From: Cytophagaceae bacterium
Lineage (GTDB): Bacteria; Bacteroidota; Bacteroidia; Cytophagales; Flexibacteraceae
DNA: 49,787 bases
Direction of reading: 5' to 3'
NCBI GenBank assembly: GCA_947441055.1
Contig: CANETC010000002.1
Span: 1 to 49,787 of the forward strand
Under the pieces are notes generated by a model, which was not told where the DNA came from, ran no database searches, and was given only the letters and a program-made list of their open reading frames with translations. The translations under genes were made by a program, and so were the position numbers. This document shows positions 16,616-23,273 of the stretch, one piece after another (position 1 is the first letter of the stretch; every line of letters starts with the position of its first letter).

Positions 16616-17716
16616 CTAATTTTTAAATGCTGAAAGTGCGGGCAAGGCTTTATTGTTAAAGTCAAACAGCGCCTGATTTTCCCAAACGGAAGCATCGGAA
16701 GACTGATTGCCTTTCCAGGAAATCAGCTCTGCACCCCAGTAGCAGAAACCAATTCCATTATCCAACTCGGTGCTTATTTTCCGAATTTGCTCAACAAACT
16801 TCCTTTGTCCTTCTGGGGAAGCCGGATATTCAGGCAGAATTAACTGTTCGTTTAAACCCACAATATTGTTGGTCCAGTCATTCCATTGAAGTGTAAATGG
16901 ATATGCGGTTTCGGCAACCATTACTTTCTTGCCATGGCTTACACTTAAAAACTGCAATTTATTTTTCAGGTTATCCAATGATTTTCCGTGCCAGATTGGA
17001 TAAAAAGAGAGTCCAATAATGTCATAATCCAAGGCGCTCACCCGATTAAAAAACCAGTCAGAGTCCTCTATTCCTGCAAAATGCAGAATGATTTTAGTAC
17101 CATTTCCATTGTTCCTTACTGCCGAAATTCCGGCCTTCATCAATTCTTCAAAACCTTGAAAATTGTTTGAAATGTGTCCGGAAGGATGAAGGAATCCTGA
17201 ATTAATTTCATTTCCAATTTGAATGTAATTGGGTTGAAGTTCGCTCACGATTCTTTTCGTGTAATTGGAAACGCTGTCCTTTAATTCTTGAAAACTTTTT
17301 CCCTGCCATTGTACTGGAACTTGCTGGTGTTCCGGGTCTGCCCATGTATCGGAATAATGAAGCGTCAGCCAGGTTTTAAATCCTTTTGATTTCAAGGTTT
17401 TGGAAAACTCTTTTACTTCAGCAAAACCCGAGTGTCCATTTACCGGATTTACCCAAAGTCTGATGCGGATTGTATTGATTCCCGCTCCTTTAGCAATGTC
17501 AAGAAAATTGTTTTCCTGTCCTTCAGCGTTATAAAATTTCGGATTTGAAATTAAAATCTCTGGCAAACTTGAAATGTCAATTGCAGAAATAAATTCAGCA
17601 GTTTCATTATTCGAAATCGGTAAAACAGGTTCTTTTTTTTTGCACGAAATGAGTGCAAAAAACAGAATGCATATTTTAAGTGTTTGCCACAATTTTGAAT
17701 TTATTTCTGAAATCAT
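16616..17716 (-). CDS. Glycoside hydrolase family 53 lipoprotein (endo-beta-1,4-galactanase)
   Basis: 366 residues from ATG 17716. The N-terminus ends in a lipobox (FALISC) followed by KKK, so this is a lipoprotein, probably exposed on the outer membrane. GH53 features are clear: AGINTIRIRLWVNPVNGHSG, then WLTLHYSDTWADP, the acid/base region YIQIGNEINSG and the nucleophile region VMVAETAYPF near the end. The family cleaves beta-1,4-galactan side chains of pectin. Length is normal. A TTG at 17788 could add 24 residues but would put a non-signal sequence before the lipoprotein signal. No SusC/SusD pair or other polysaccharide gene is nearby, so it is not in a standard utilisation locus. Confidence 0.88.
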   Translation of the reverse strand: MISEINSKLWQTLKICILFFALISCKKKEPVLPISNNETAEFISAIDISSLPEILISNPKFYNAEGQENNFLDIAKGAGINTIRIRLWVNPVNGHSGFAEVKEFSKTLKSKGFKTWLTLHYSDTWADPEHQQVPVQWQGKSFQELKDSVSNYTKRIVSELQPNYIQIGNEINSGFLHPSGHISNNFQGFEELMKAGISAVRNNGNGTKIILHFAGIEDSDWFFNRVSALDYDIIGLSFYPIWHGKSLDNLKNKLQFLSVSHGKKVMVAETAYPFTLQWNDWTNNIVGLNEQLILPEYPASPEGQRKFVEQIRKISTELDNGIGFCYWGAELISWKGNQSSDASVWENQALFDFNNKALPALSAFKN

Positions 17717-17821
17717 TTGACGAAAAACACAATTACAGAACAGTACATCTGGAACATTCTCCAGACGAAAAATTGGCGCAAAAATCAATTATCCTAAAAT
17801 CCGCAGATTTCAGATTTTCGC

Positions 17822-19450
17822 TTATTCGCTTTCCATAAATGGATAGCCAACTGAAGTAGGTGGCACCCAGGTTTCCTTGATGGTACGAGGAGAAACCCAG
17901 CGATACAAATTGAGAATTGAACCTGCCTTGTCGTTGGTTCCGGAAGCCCTTCCGCCACCGAAAGGCTGCTGACCTACAACCGCTCCGGTAGGTTTATCAT
18001 TGATGTAAAAATTACCGGCCGAATTGGAAAGACGCTTCGTGGCAAGGTCGAGCGCATAACGGTTTTGCGCAAAAACTGCACCTGTAAGGGCATAAGAAGA
18101 AGTTCCATCAACCAGCTCAAGGGCTCTTTCAAACTCTGCATCCTCATACAAATACAGGCTTAAAACAGGTCCAAAAAGTTCCTCTTGCATGGTTTCATAC
18201 ATTGGATCCTGGCAAAGAATGATGGTTGGCTCGATGAAATAACCTTGGCTGTCGTCACACTTTCCACCAGCCCAAACTTCTGCAACTGCACTCTCCTGAG
18301 CACGGCCAATGGCGGCCTTTAATTTGTCAAAAGACTTCCTGTCAATGACCGCGTTTACAAGATTCCGGAAATCTTCTACAGTGCCAACCGTAATTTCAGA
18401 GAGATGCTTTTTAAGCGAGGCTGAAAGTGTCGGCCAAATTCCTTTGGGAATATACGCGCGGGAAGCCGCAGAACATTTTTGACCCTGGTATTCAAATGCG
18501 CCACGAATGAGTGCCACTGCCAGTGCTTCCACATCAGCACTTTCGTGCGCCACGATAAAGTCTTTGCCACCAGTTTCGCCTACAATTTTAGGGTAGGATT
18601 TATATTTTCTGATGTTGGCTCCGATTTTGGTCCATACATCCTGAAAAACGCCTGTACTTCCTGTAAAGTGGATTCCGGCAAAATCCGGGTGATTGAAAAT
18701 AACCTCTCCGGCGGTGGGTCCATCCACAAAAACCAGATTGATCACACCATCCGGAAGGCCGGCTTTCATAAATACCTCCATAATTACCTGGGCGGCATAA
18801 ATCTGGGTATTGGCTGGTTTCCAGACAACCGTATTGCCCATCAATGCCGGACTGGCTGGCAAGTTTCCAGCAATGGCTGTGAAATTGAATGGGGTAAGAG
18901 CGAAAACAAATCCTTCCAGCGGACGATATTCCATTCTATTCCAAACTCCGGGAGAAGATTGTGTTTGCCCGGTGTAAATCTGCTCCGCGAAAGATGCGTT
19001 GAAACGAAGAAAGTCAATGAGCTCACAGGCAGAATCGATTTCAGCCTGAAAAGCATTTTTACTTTGTCCAAGCATAGTGGCTGCATTAATACGCGCTCTG
19101 TAAGGCCCAGCGAGCAAATCTGCAGCCTTTAGAAAAATAGCAGCACGCTGATCCCAGCTCAGATTTTCCCAATCCTTTTTGGCATTGAGCGCCGCCGTGA
19201 TGGCTTGCTCCACATGTCCGGCATCTCCCTGATGAAAATTTGCCAGCACATGGGCATGTTCATGCGGTGGATTTACCTGCTTTGTATTTCCGGTACGCAC
19301 TTCCTGACCGCCAATCACCATTGGAATGTCACGAACGCTTGCCTTTGCCTCGGCAATTGCCTGCTTTAAAGCAGCACGCTGAGGAGTTCCTGGTGCATAA
19401 CTTAGGATTGGTTCGTTTACCGGTTTTGGAAGCTGGAATATGGCGTTCAT
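17822..19450 (-). CDS. pruA: L-glutamate gamma-semialdehyde (1-pyrroline-5-carboxylate) dehydrogenase
   Basis: 542 residues, the usual length of the stand-alone PruA of Bacteroidota. It oxidises glutamate semialdehyde from proline breakdown to glutamate, reducing NAD. Conserved blocks: GFVFALTPFNFTAIAGNLP (cofactor site), FTGSTGVFQDVW, IVGETGGKDFIVA with the general-base glutamate, and GQKCSAASRAYIP carrying the catalytic cysteine near residue 325. NFYINDKPTGAVVGQQPFGG is the C-terminal substrate-binding part. No proline dehydrogenase (putA/prodh) gene is adjacent. It lies 65 bases downstream of the SUI1 gene on the same strand and might be read from that operon. Confidence 0.95.
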   Translation of the reverse strand: MNAIFQLPKPVNEPILSYAPGTPQRAALKQAIAEAKASVRDIPMVIGGQEVRTGNTKQVNPPHEHAHVLANFHQGDAGHVEQAITAALNAKKDWENLSWDQRAAIFLKAADLLAGPYRARINAATMLGQSKNAFQAEIDSACELIDFLRFNASFAEQIYTGQTQSSPGVWNRMEYRPLEGFVFALTPFNFTAIAGNLPASPALMGNTVVWKPANTQIYAAQVIMEVFMKAGLPDGVINLVFVDGPTAGEVIFNHPDFAGIHFTGSTGVFQDVWTKIGANIRKYKSYPKIVGETGGKDFIVAHESADVEALAVALIRGAFEYQGQKCSAASRAYIPKGIWPTLSASLKKHLSEITVGTVEDFRNLVNAVIDRKSFDKLKAAIGRAQESAVAEVWAGGKCDDSQGYFIEPTIILCQDPMYETMQEELFGPVLSLYLYEDAEFERALELVDGTSSYALTGAVFAQNRYALDLATKRLSNSAGNFYINDKPTGAVVGQQPFGGGRASGTNDKAGSILNLYRWVSPRTIKETWVPPTSVGYPFMESE

Positions 19451-19515
19451 GGGAAAAATCTGGTGTTTTTAAGAATGCAAAGGAAGGGAGAATTTTTGGG
19501 AAAGCGTGAAGCAGG

Positions 19516-19854
19516 TCAGGAAAGCAGCCGGACTTTTGCACCTTTCTTTTCGAGAAAAGCGGCCACTTTGGTTCGCACATCTCCCTGAATTAGTACTTGC
19601 CCGTCTTTTGCTGATCCTCCGGTTCCGCAATGGTTTTTCAGTTCTTTCGCTAATTTTTCCAAGTCAGAAGCGGGACCTGCAAAACCTTCCACCAAACTGA
19701 CCATTTTTCCTGCGCGGCCACTTTTATCCAGAGATACTTTCAGTTTTTGGGAAGGCCAGGGAAGCATCACTACCTCCTCATCCTGCTGATCGTTGAATTT
19801 AAAATCGGGATTGGTGGAGAACACCATTCCCTCCCGGTTTTTCGGTTTGCTCAT
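19516..19854 (-). CDS. SUI1/YciH family translation initiation factor
   Basis: 112 residues from ATG 19854. The C-terminal SUI1 (eIF1-like) domain is clear: LKVSLDKSGRAGKMVSLVEG, then KELKNHCGTGGSAKDG and VLIQGDVRTKVAAFLEKKG. In eukaryotes and archaea such proteins check start-codon choice; the bacterial YciH role is poorly known and linked to stress. The N-terminal 35 residues (SKPKNREGMVFSTNPDF) are typical for Bacteroidota versions. The start overlaps the nuoJ stop by 4 bases (ATGA), so it is translated together with nuoJ, an unexpected partner. The frame also runs upstream into nuoJ, which I reject as a start. Confidence 0.9.
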   Translation of the reverse strand: MSKPKNREGMVFSTNPDFKFNDQQDEEVVMLPWPSQKLKVSLDKSGRAGKMVSLVEGFAGPASDLEKLAKELKNHCGTGGSAKDGQVLIQGDVRTKVAAFLEKKGAKVRLLS

Positions 19855-20381
19855 TTTTTTTCGGTGTTGATTGAATCCTTGAGAAACCAACCGGCAACAA
19901 ATAATCCGGTTAGCATAAGTACGCCCATCCACTCAAATTCTACAGGAAAATTCAGGAGTAGGGAACGGCCAACAGACTTCATACTTTGATCTGCCGGCGG
20001 AAGATTTTCAGGGTTTTGAAGAAGTTCCCATTTCAAAACTGCCTCCCAGGGAGCCTTCACCAGGCAAATAAGTAACAATGGAATCAGCACCAGAACTTTT
20101 CCAAGAGATTCCCGGACCTGCGAAAGACGGGGCGTATTTTCAGGTTCCGGATACAACTGCAATGCAAAACCAATCAGCACCATTACACCACCGATATACA
20201 AAACCAATTGTGTAAACAAAGCTGCATGGAGTTGAAGACTTCCATAAATACCGGCAATTCCAAAAAGCATCAAACCCAGGGAAAAAGCCGAAACCACCAG
20301 CCGCCGGGCAAGCAGCACAGCAAGCGCCGCAAAGACCGTGATGCCAGCAAAGAACAACACGAAAGCATCATTCGGCGTCAT
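19851..20381 (-). CDS. nuoJ: NADH-quinone oxidoreductase subunit J
   Basis: 176 residues with five hydrophobic segments, as expected of NuoJ/ND6, a membrane-arm subunit of complex I. The characteristic segment ALFTQLVLYIGGVMVLIGFA (residues about 54-73), with the Tyr-Ile-Gly-Gly core and pi-bulge helix, is intact. The start overlaps the end of nuoI by 14 bases. In the canonical order nuoK, nuoL, nuoM and nuoN follow; here the SUI1 gene follows instead, so the complex I operon is broken up in this genome. Confidence 0.92.
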   Translation of the reverse strand: MTPNDAFVLFFAGITVFAALAVLLARRLVVSAFSLGLMLFGIAGIYGSLQLHAALFTQLVLYIGGVMVLIGFALQLYPEPENTPRLSQVRESLGKVLVLIPLLLICLVKAPWEAVLKWELLQNPENLPPADQSMKSVGRSLLLNFPVEFEWMGVLMLTGLFVAGWFLKDSINTEKK

Positions 20382-21105
20382 CAGAATCTGGCTGGGGTTT
20401 TATTGGACTAATTCGGTTTTCAGGTTCTGCCGGACTAGAAGGTTGCGCATCTTTTTCAGGGATTACCTTGCCTGCAGCCGGCATGGAAGGCGAAGCGCGC
20501 ATAGGCCTTGAAGGTGCTGGTTTTGAATCGCTTGTAGCAGAAGCTGCGGCAGCGGCTTTGCGGGATTTTTCGAGTTCCCATTCTTTCCTCTTCGCATCGG
20601 CCTCAGCTTCGCTCATATTTCCATAACCGAAATTGAGTTTGGTGAGATCGATGACAGGCACATCGTATTCGGGTGTCATCACCAGGCATTCGGTTGGACA
20701 AACTGTGGTACAAAGTCCGCAAAAACAGCACTTTGCCATGTCGATGTCGAAGCGGGCAGCGTAAATGCGTTTGGATGTTCCGTCTGAGGTTTTTCCAAAT
20801 TCCTCCACACTTCGGATGGGTTCAATGTCGATGCAATCCACCGGACAGATTTTGGCGCACTTGTCGCAAACAATGCAGTCTTCAATTTCATTGTGCAACA
20901 TATACCGGCCAATATCGGGCACAGGAATTTCTTCGTATGGATAAAGAACAGTGCTTTGTCCGTCGCGGTTAGCGAAATAATTCTCAGTACGGATGTCCTG
21001 ATTTTTTTGGCGCTTCCCTGAACGGAGCATGTGCACGAAAGTCAGGCGCATTCCTTTCCAGGCTGTGCTGAATCCCCTGAAAAATACCGGCCATTTTTTA
21101 TCCAT
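20368..21105 (-). CDS. nuoI: NADH-quinone oxidoreductase subunit I, with extended C-terminus
   Basis: 245 residues. Two 4Fe-4S cluster motifs are intact: CIVCDKCAKICPVDC and CCFCGLCTTVCPTEC, which carry clusters N6a and N6b of complex I. The core ends near residue 170 (TPEYDVPVIDLTKLNFGYG). About 70 further residues form a charged then Ala/Pro/Ser-rich tail (SRKAAAAASATSDSKPAPSR and onward) not needed for the fold and probably disordered. An N-terminal amphipathic segment (WKGMRLTFVHMLR) is typical. It overlaps nuoJ by 14 bases. The start at 21105 follows a -7 promoter element. The hydrophilic partners nuoB-H are not in the window. Confidence 0.93.
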   Translation of the reverse strand: MDKKWPVFFRGFSTAWKGMRLTFVHMLRSGKRQKNQDIRTENYFANRDGQSTVLYPYEEIPVPDIGRYMLHNEIEDCIVCDKCAKICPVDCIDIEPIRSVEEFGKTSDGTSKRIYAARFDIDMAKCCFCGLCTTVCPTECLVMTPEYDVPVIDLTKLNFGYGNMSEAEADAKRKEWELEKSRKAAAAASATSDSKPAPSRPMRASPSMPAAGKVIPEKDAQPSSPAEPENRISPIKPQPDSDDAE

Positions 21106-21124
21106 TCCTGAGAAAATCCTTCGA

Positions 21125-21132
21125 CAAATCTA
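21125..21132 (-). promoter_or_regulatory. Bacteroidetes -7 promoter element for nuoI-nuoJ-SUI1
   Basis: On the minus strand TAgaTTTG, a perfect TAnnTTTG match whose last base is 19 bases before the nuoI ATG. It lies in the 51-base gap after the LutA-like gene, so nuoI-J may have their own promoter. No TTG at the usual upstream distance. Confidence 0.45.
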
Positions 21133-21156
21133 ATTGTAAAAAAAGGCTTTGTTTCA

Positions 21157-21882
21157 TTACCAGCCAGATGCCAGCACTTCTGCCAGATGCAGGGTGCGGA
21201 TGGGATTGGCTTGTTTTTCCATGACAGACTGATATTGTAGCAGACAACTTGAATCTGTGCTGATGATAAAATCCGGTTCTTGGGCCCGGGCATTGGCGAT
21301 TTTGAGTTCGGCCATGCCCACGGAAATGGACTCAAACTTCACTGCAAAGGTTCCGCCAAATCCACAACACTGGTCGGTTTCTTCCATCTCACGGAGCTCC
21401 AGACCCTGAACATTTCGAAGCAGGATTCTGGGTTCTTCTTTGATCCCGCATTCGCGTAATGCGGCACAGGAATCGTGGTAAGTGGCAACGCCCTGAAGTT
21501 TTGCGCCGGGCACCGAATCAACCCCGAGAACATTGACGAGAAAATCGGAGAATTCCCTCATTTTCGATTTCACAACCTGATATTCAGATGTAAACAAACT
21601 GTTTTTAAAGAAGTCTTGATAACTGTTGCAAACCATTCCAACACAGGAGGCAGAAGGACTCACGATGTACCTGGAATTGGTTCGGAAATCTTCAAGGAAC
21701 TTACTGGCTACATCAATGGCTTCGTCAAAATGGCCGGCATTGAAGGCTGGTTGTCCGCAACAAGTTTGATTGGGATTGTAATGCACCTTGCAACCGAGTT
21801 TTTCAAGTACCTTAACCATGCTGAAGCCTACCTCAGGATATAGCTGGTCGATAAAACAGGGGATGAAGATGTCTACTTCCAT
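21157..21882 (-). CDS. (Fe-S)-binding CCG-domain protein, LutA/YkgE-like
   Basis: 241 residues from ATG 21882. It contains two cysteine-rich CCG domains: the first with PCFIDQLYPEVG and NQTCCGQPAFNAGH, the second with DQCCGFGGTFAVKFE and DFIISTDSSC. This is the subunit A layout of the lactate-oxidising LutABC complex, also found in heterodisulfide-reductase-like electron-transfer proteins. No lutB or lutC is adjacent; instead nuoI and nuoJ follow 51 bases downstream. The frame is open 30 residues further upstream, but the extra part is not conserved-looking and the promoter element at 21906-21913 supports the shorter start. The substrate or electron partner is not known. Confidence 0.88.
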   Translation of the reverse strand: MEVDIFIPCFIDQLYPEVGFSMVKVLEKLGCKVHYNPNQTCCGQPAFNAGHFDEAIDVASKFLEDFRTNSRYIVSPSASCVGMVCNSYQDFFKNSLFTSEYQVVKSKMREFSDFLVNVLGVDSVPGAKLQGVATYHDSCAALRECGIKEEPRILLRNVQGLELREMEETDQCCGFGGTFAVKFESISVGMAELKIANARAQEPDFIISTDSSCLLQYQSVMEKQANPIRTLHLAEVLASGW

Positions 21883-21905
21883 TTCGGAATTTTGAAGTTG
21901 AAAGG

Positions 21906-21913
21906 CAAAGCTA
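21906..21913 (-). promoter_or_regulatory. Bacteroidetes -7 promoter element for the LutA-like gene
   Basis: On the minus strand TAgcTTTG, a perfect TAnnTTTG match ending 23 bases before the ATG at 21882. This placement decides between the two possible starts of that gene. Confidence 0.5.
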
Positions 21914-22102
21914 TGATTTGAACCCAAATTATGCGATACGAATTCTTTTCCAAGCATAATTCCGTTACCCAAATCAAAATTAATTGATACCTGAGAAACT
22001 TCTCAGTTTCATTTCTTTATATCTTAATAAATATTCCTTATCTAATTAACCCAGAAGAAATTAAGGAGCTCATTTTACTTACATTGCTTATGTTCTTTTT
22101 GC

Positions 22103-22231
22103 CCCGCCATGCGGGATTTCGTGGTCACTCAACTTGATAAGTAACTAAAAAATTCCTTAGAGGACGCCAAAGGCGTTCCAAGAAAATCCGATCCGCCTCC
22201 GCAAGGGCAACACGCCCCCGCGGATTTTCTT
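22103..22231. repeat. GC-rich palindromes in the spacer upstream of the LutA-like gene
   Basis: Three inverted repeats sit close together: CCCGC-cat-GCGGG at 22103-22115; GGA-CGCC-aaa-GGCG-TTCC at 22162-22179; and perfect 11-base arms AAGAAAATCCG (22180-22190) and CGGATTTTCTT (22221-22231) around a 30-base GC-rich loop. The surrounding spacer is AT-rich, so these stand out. The 12-base core CGCCAAAGGCGT (22165-22176) occurs again at 23209-23220. They may be REP-like intergenic elements or transcript hairpins. Confidence 0.65.
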
Positions 22232-22365
22232 CCTCCCCGCGCAGGAAAAGTGTCCGTGAGAAGGAAGCACCTTCAGGATTTAAAAGTCTATCTTTTTAAA
22301 ATTCCTATTAGTTGGCTTAAGAATCGGAATTGAAAATGCCGAGGCTTAAAAACCGGAATTTGTGC

Positions 22366-22404
22366 AAAAAAAAACAGTTCTGCCGAACTTCAACAGAACT
22401 GTTT
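22366..22404 (-). terminator. Intrinsic terminator of the candidate small RNA
   Basis: Perfect 11-base-pair stem (AAACAGTTCTG with CAGAACTGTTT, 11-base loop), followed on the minus strand by nine consecutive T. On the plus strand no T-run follows, so it acts in the minus direction only. Confidence 0.8.
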
Positions 22405-22542
22405 AAACTACCTATTAATACACCAAATTAACCAAAAAGCTGAGTTCTGCAGGAAAAGGGTTCGAATCATCTGACCAGAAATTCTGGCTTCCCCTAAAAA
22501 GTAACCTGCAGTATCTGCTGAAAACGTTGCTTCGTTTTCTGA
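22366..22542 (-). ncRNA. Candidate structured small RNA, about 180 nt, possibly 6S-like
   Basis: A complete transcription unit without a protein. Promoter: TActTTTG on the minus strand at 22553-22546, with TTTC 19 bases upstream in place of the -33 TTTG. Transcript: a 7-base-pair hairpin at 22539-22520 (GAAAACG/CGTTTTC); a long-range stem CTGCAGG/CCTGCAG (22511-22505 with 22453-22447) that encloses an unpaired TTACTTTTT, an AGGG/CCCT stem and a small CCAG/CTGG hairpin (22487-22475); then an AT-rich linker. Terminator: perfect 11-base arms AAACAGTTCTG/CAGAACTGTTT (22404-22372) followed by nine T. No reading frame of note. Size and the stem-bubble-stem shape resemble 6S RNA, but no homologue could be checked; another regulatory RNA is equally possible. 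Confidence 0.65.
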
Positions 22543-22545
22543 TTG

Positions 22546-22553
22546 CAAAAGTA
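22546..22553 (-). promoter_or_regulatory. -7 promoter element of the candidate small RNA
   Basis: On the minus strand TActTTTG, a perfect TAnnTTTG match; start expected near 22542. At a spacing of 19 bases upstream the sequence is TTTC, close to the -33 TTTG. Confidence 0.55.
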
Positions 22554-22668
22554 GGCGCTTACATCCTTTCTTGAAATTTTTTCAGCAGGTTTGTCGAAAA
22601 TTTCGATTTCATTCAAGTAATTTGCACTTCCATTGAAAATCCTTTAAAACGAGGCCCAAAATCAAGAC

Positions 22669-23142
22669 ATGAATTTAGAAATTGACAATGTTGATCTGAA
22701 GATTTTGTCCATTCTCACCGAGGATGCGAACATGGCTTACACCGAAATTGCTAAAAAATGCTTCGTTTCGGGAGGGACAGTCCATGTACGGATGAAGAAA
22801 CTCACGGAGATGGGCATTGTAACCGGAGCACAGCTCAAAATAGATTATAGCAAACTTGGGTACGACATCATCGCCTTTCTGGGGATCTACCTTGAGAAGA
22901 GCAGCATGTACGGAGAAGTTTGTGAGAAGCTGAAAGCAATTCCAGAAATTGTGAGCATTCACTATACCACGGGAAACTACTCCATTTTTGCCCAACTTAT
23001 TTGCAAGGATACCAAGCACCTGCGCAGCGTTTTACACGATAAAATTCAGAATGTAAAAGGCATACAGCGTACCGAAACTTTTATTTCTCTGGAAGAAAGT
23101 GTGGTTCGGCCGGTGAAACTGGAGCCCCGAAAAACAGCCTGA
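22669..23142 (+). CDS. Lrp/AsnC family transcriptional regulator
   Basis: 157 residues, the normal family length. N-terminal helix-turn-helix: NVDLKILSILTEDANMAYTE, then IAKKCFVSGGTVHVRMKKLTEMG (about residues 8-50). C-terminal RAM/AsnC ligand-binding domain: IIAFLGIYLEKSSMYGEVCE, VSIHYTTGNYSIFAQLICKD and a final beta-strand. These proteins sense amino acids and act as dimers to octamers. The effector cannot be read. It is divergent from the candidate small RNA, with about 125 bases between the two starts, so it may influence that promoter; this is only positional inference. Close to many Bacteroidota Lrp-like regulators. Confidence 0.92.
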   Translation: MNLEIDNVDLKILSILTEDANMAYTEIAKKCFVSGGTVHVRMKKLTEMGIVTGAQLKIDYSKLGYDIIAFLGIYLEKSSMYGEVCEKLKAIPEIVSIHYTTGNYSIFAQLICKDTKHLRSVLHDKIQNVKGIQRTETFISLEESVVRPVKLEPRKTA

Positions 23143-23198
23143 TGCTGAATTCATAAAGCCATAATTCTAATGGCACATTGCCCGCCTGAGGGGGCGAA

Positions 23199-23256
23199 GT
23201 GCTTATTGCGCCAAAGGCGTAATTTGAACGAAGCACCCGACCACGCCTTGGCGTGG
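23199..23256. repeat. Palindromes between the asnC-like gene and mnmH
   Basis: Nested inverted repeats in the convergent spacer: GTGCTT (23199-23204) pairs with AAGCAC (23231-23236); inside is ATTGCGCC-aaa-GGCGTAAT (23205-23223, one G-T pair); next is CCACGCC-tt-GGCGTGG (23241-23256), a perfect 7-base stem. The core CGCCAAAGGCGT is identical to one at 22165-22176. No T-run follows on either strand except nine T on the minus side after GGGCC, which points away from the asnC-like gene. Confidence 0.6.
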
Positions 23257-23273
23257 GCAGGCCCAAAAAAAAA

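Noticed and set aside
17717-17788. A longer start for the GH53 protein at TTG 17788
   Set aside because: It would place 24 residues before a clear lipoprotein signal peptide, hiding it.
22453-22475. GGGTTCGAATC, resembling a tRNA or tmRNA T-loop
   Set aside because: The flanking bases cannot form a T-stem (AAGGG against CATCT) and no acceptor, D or anticodon arms are present. It lies within the candidate small RNA on the other strand.
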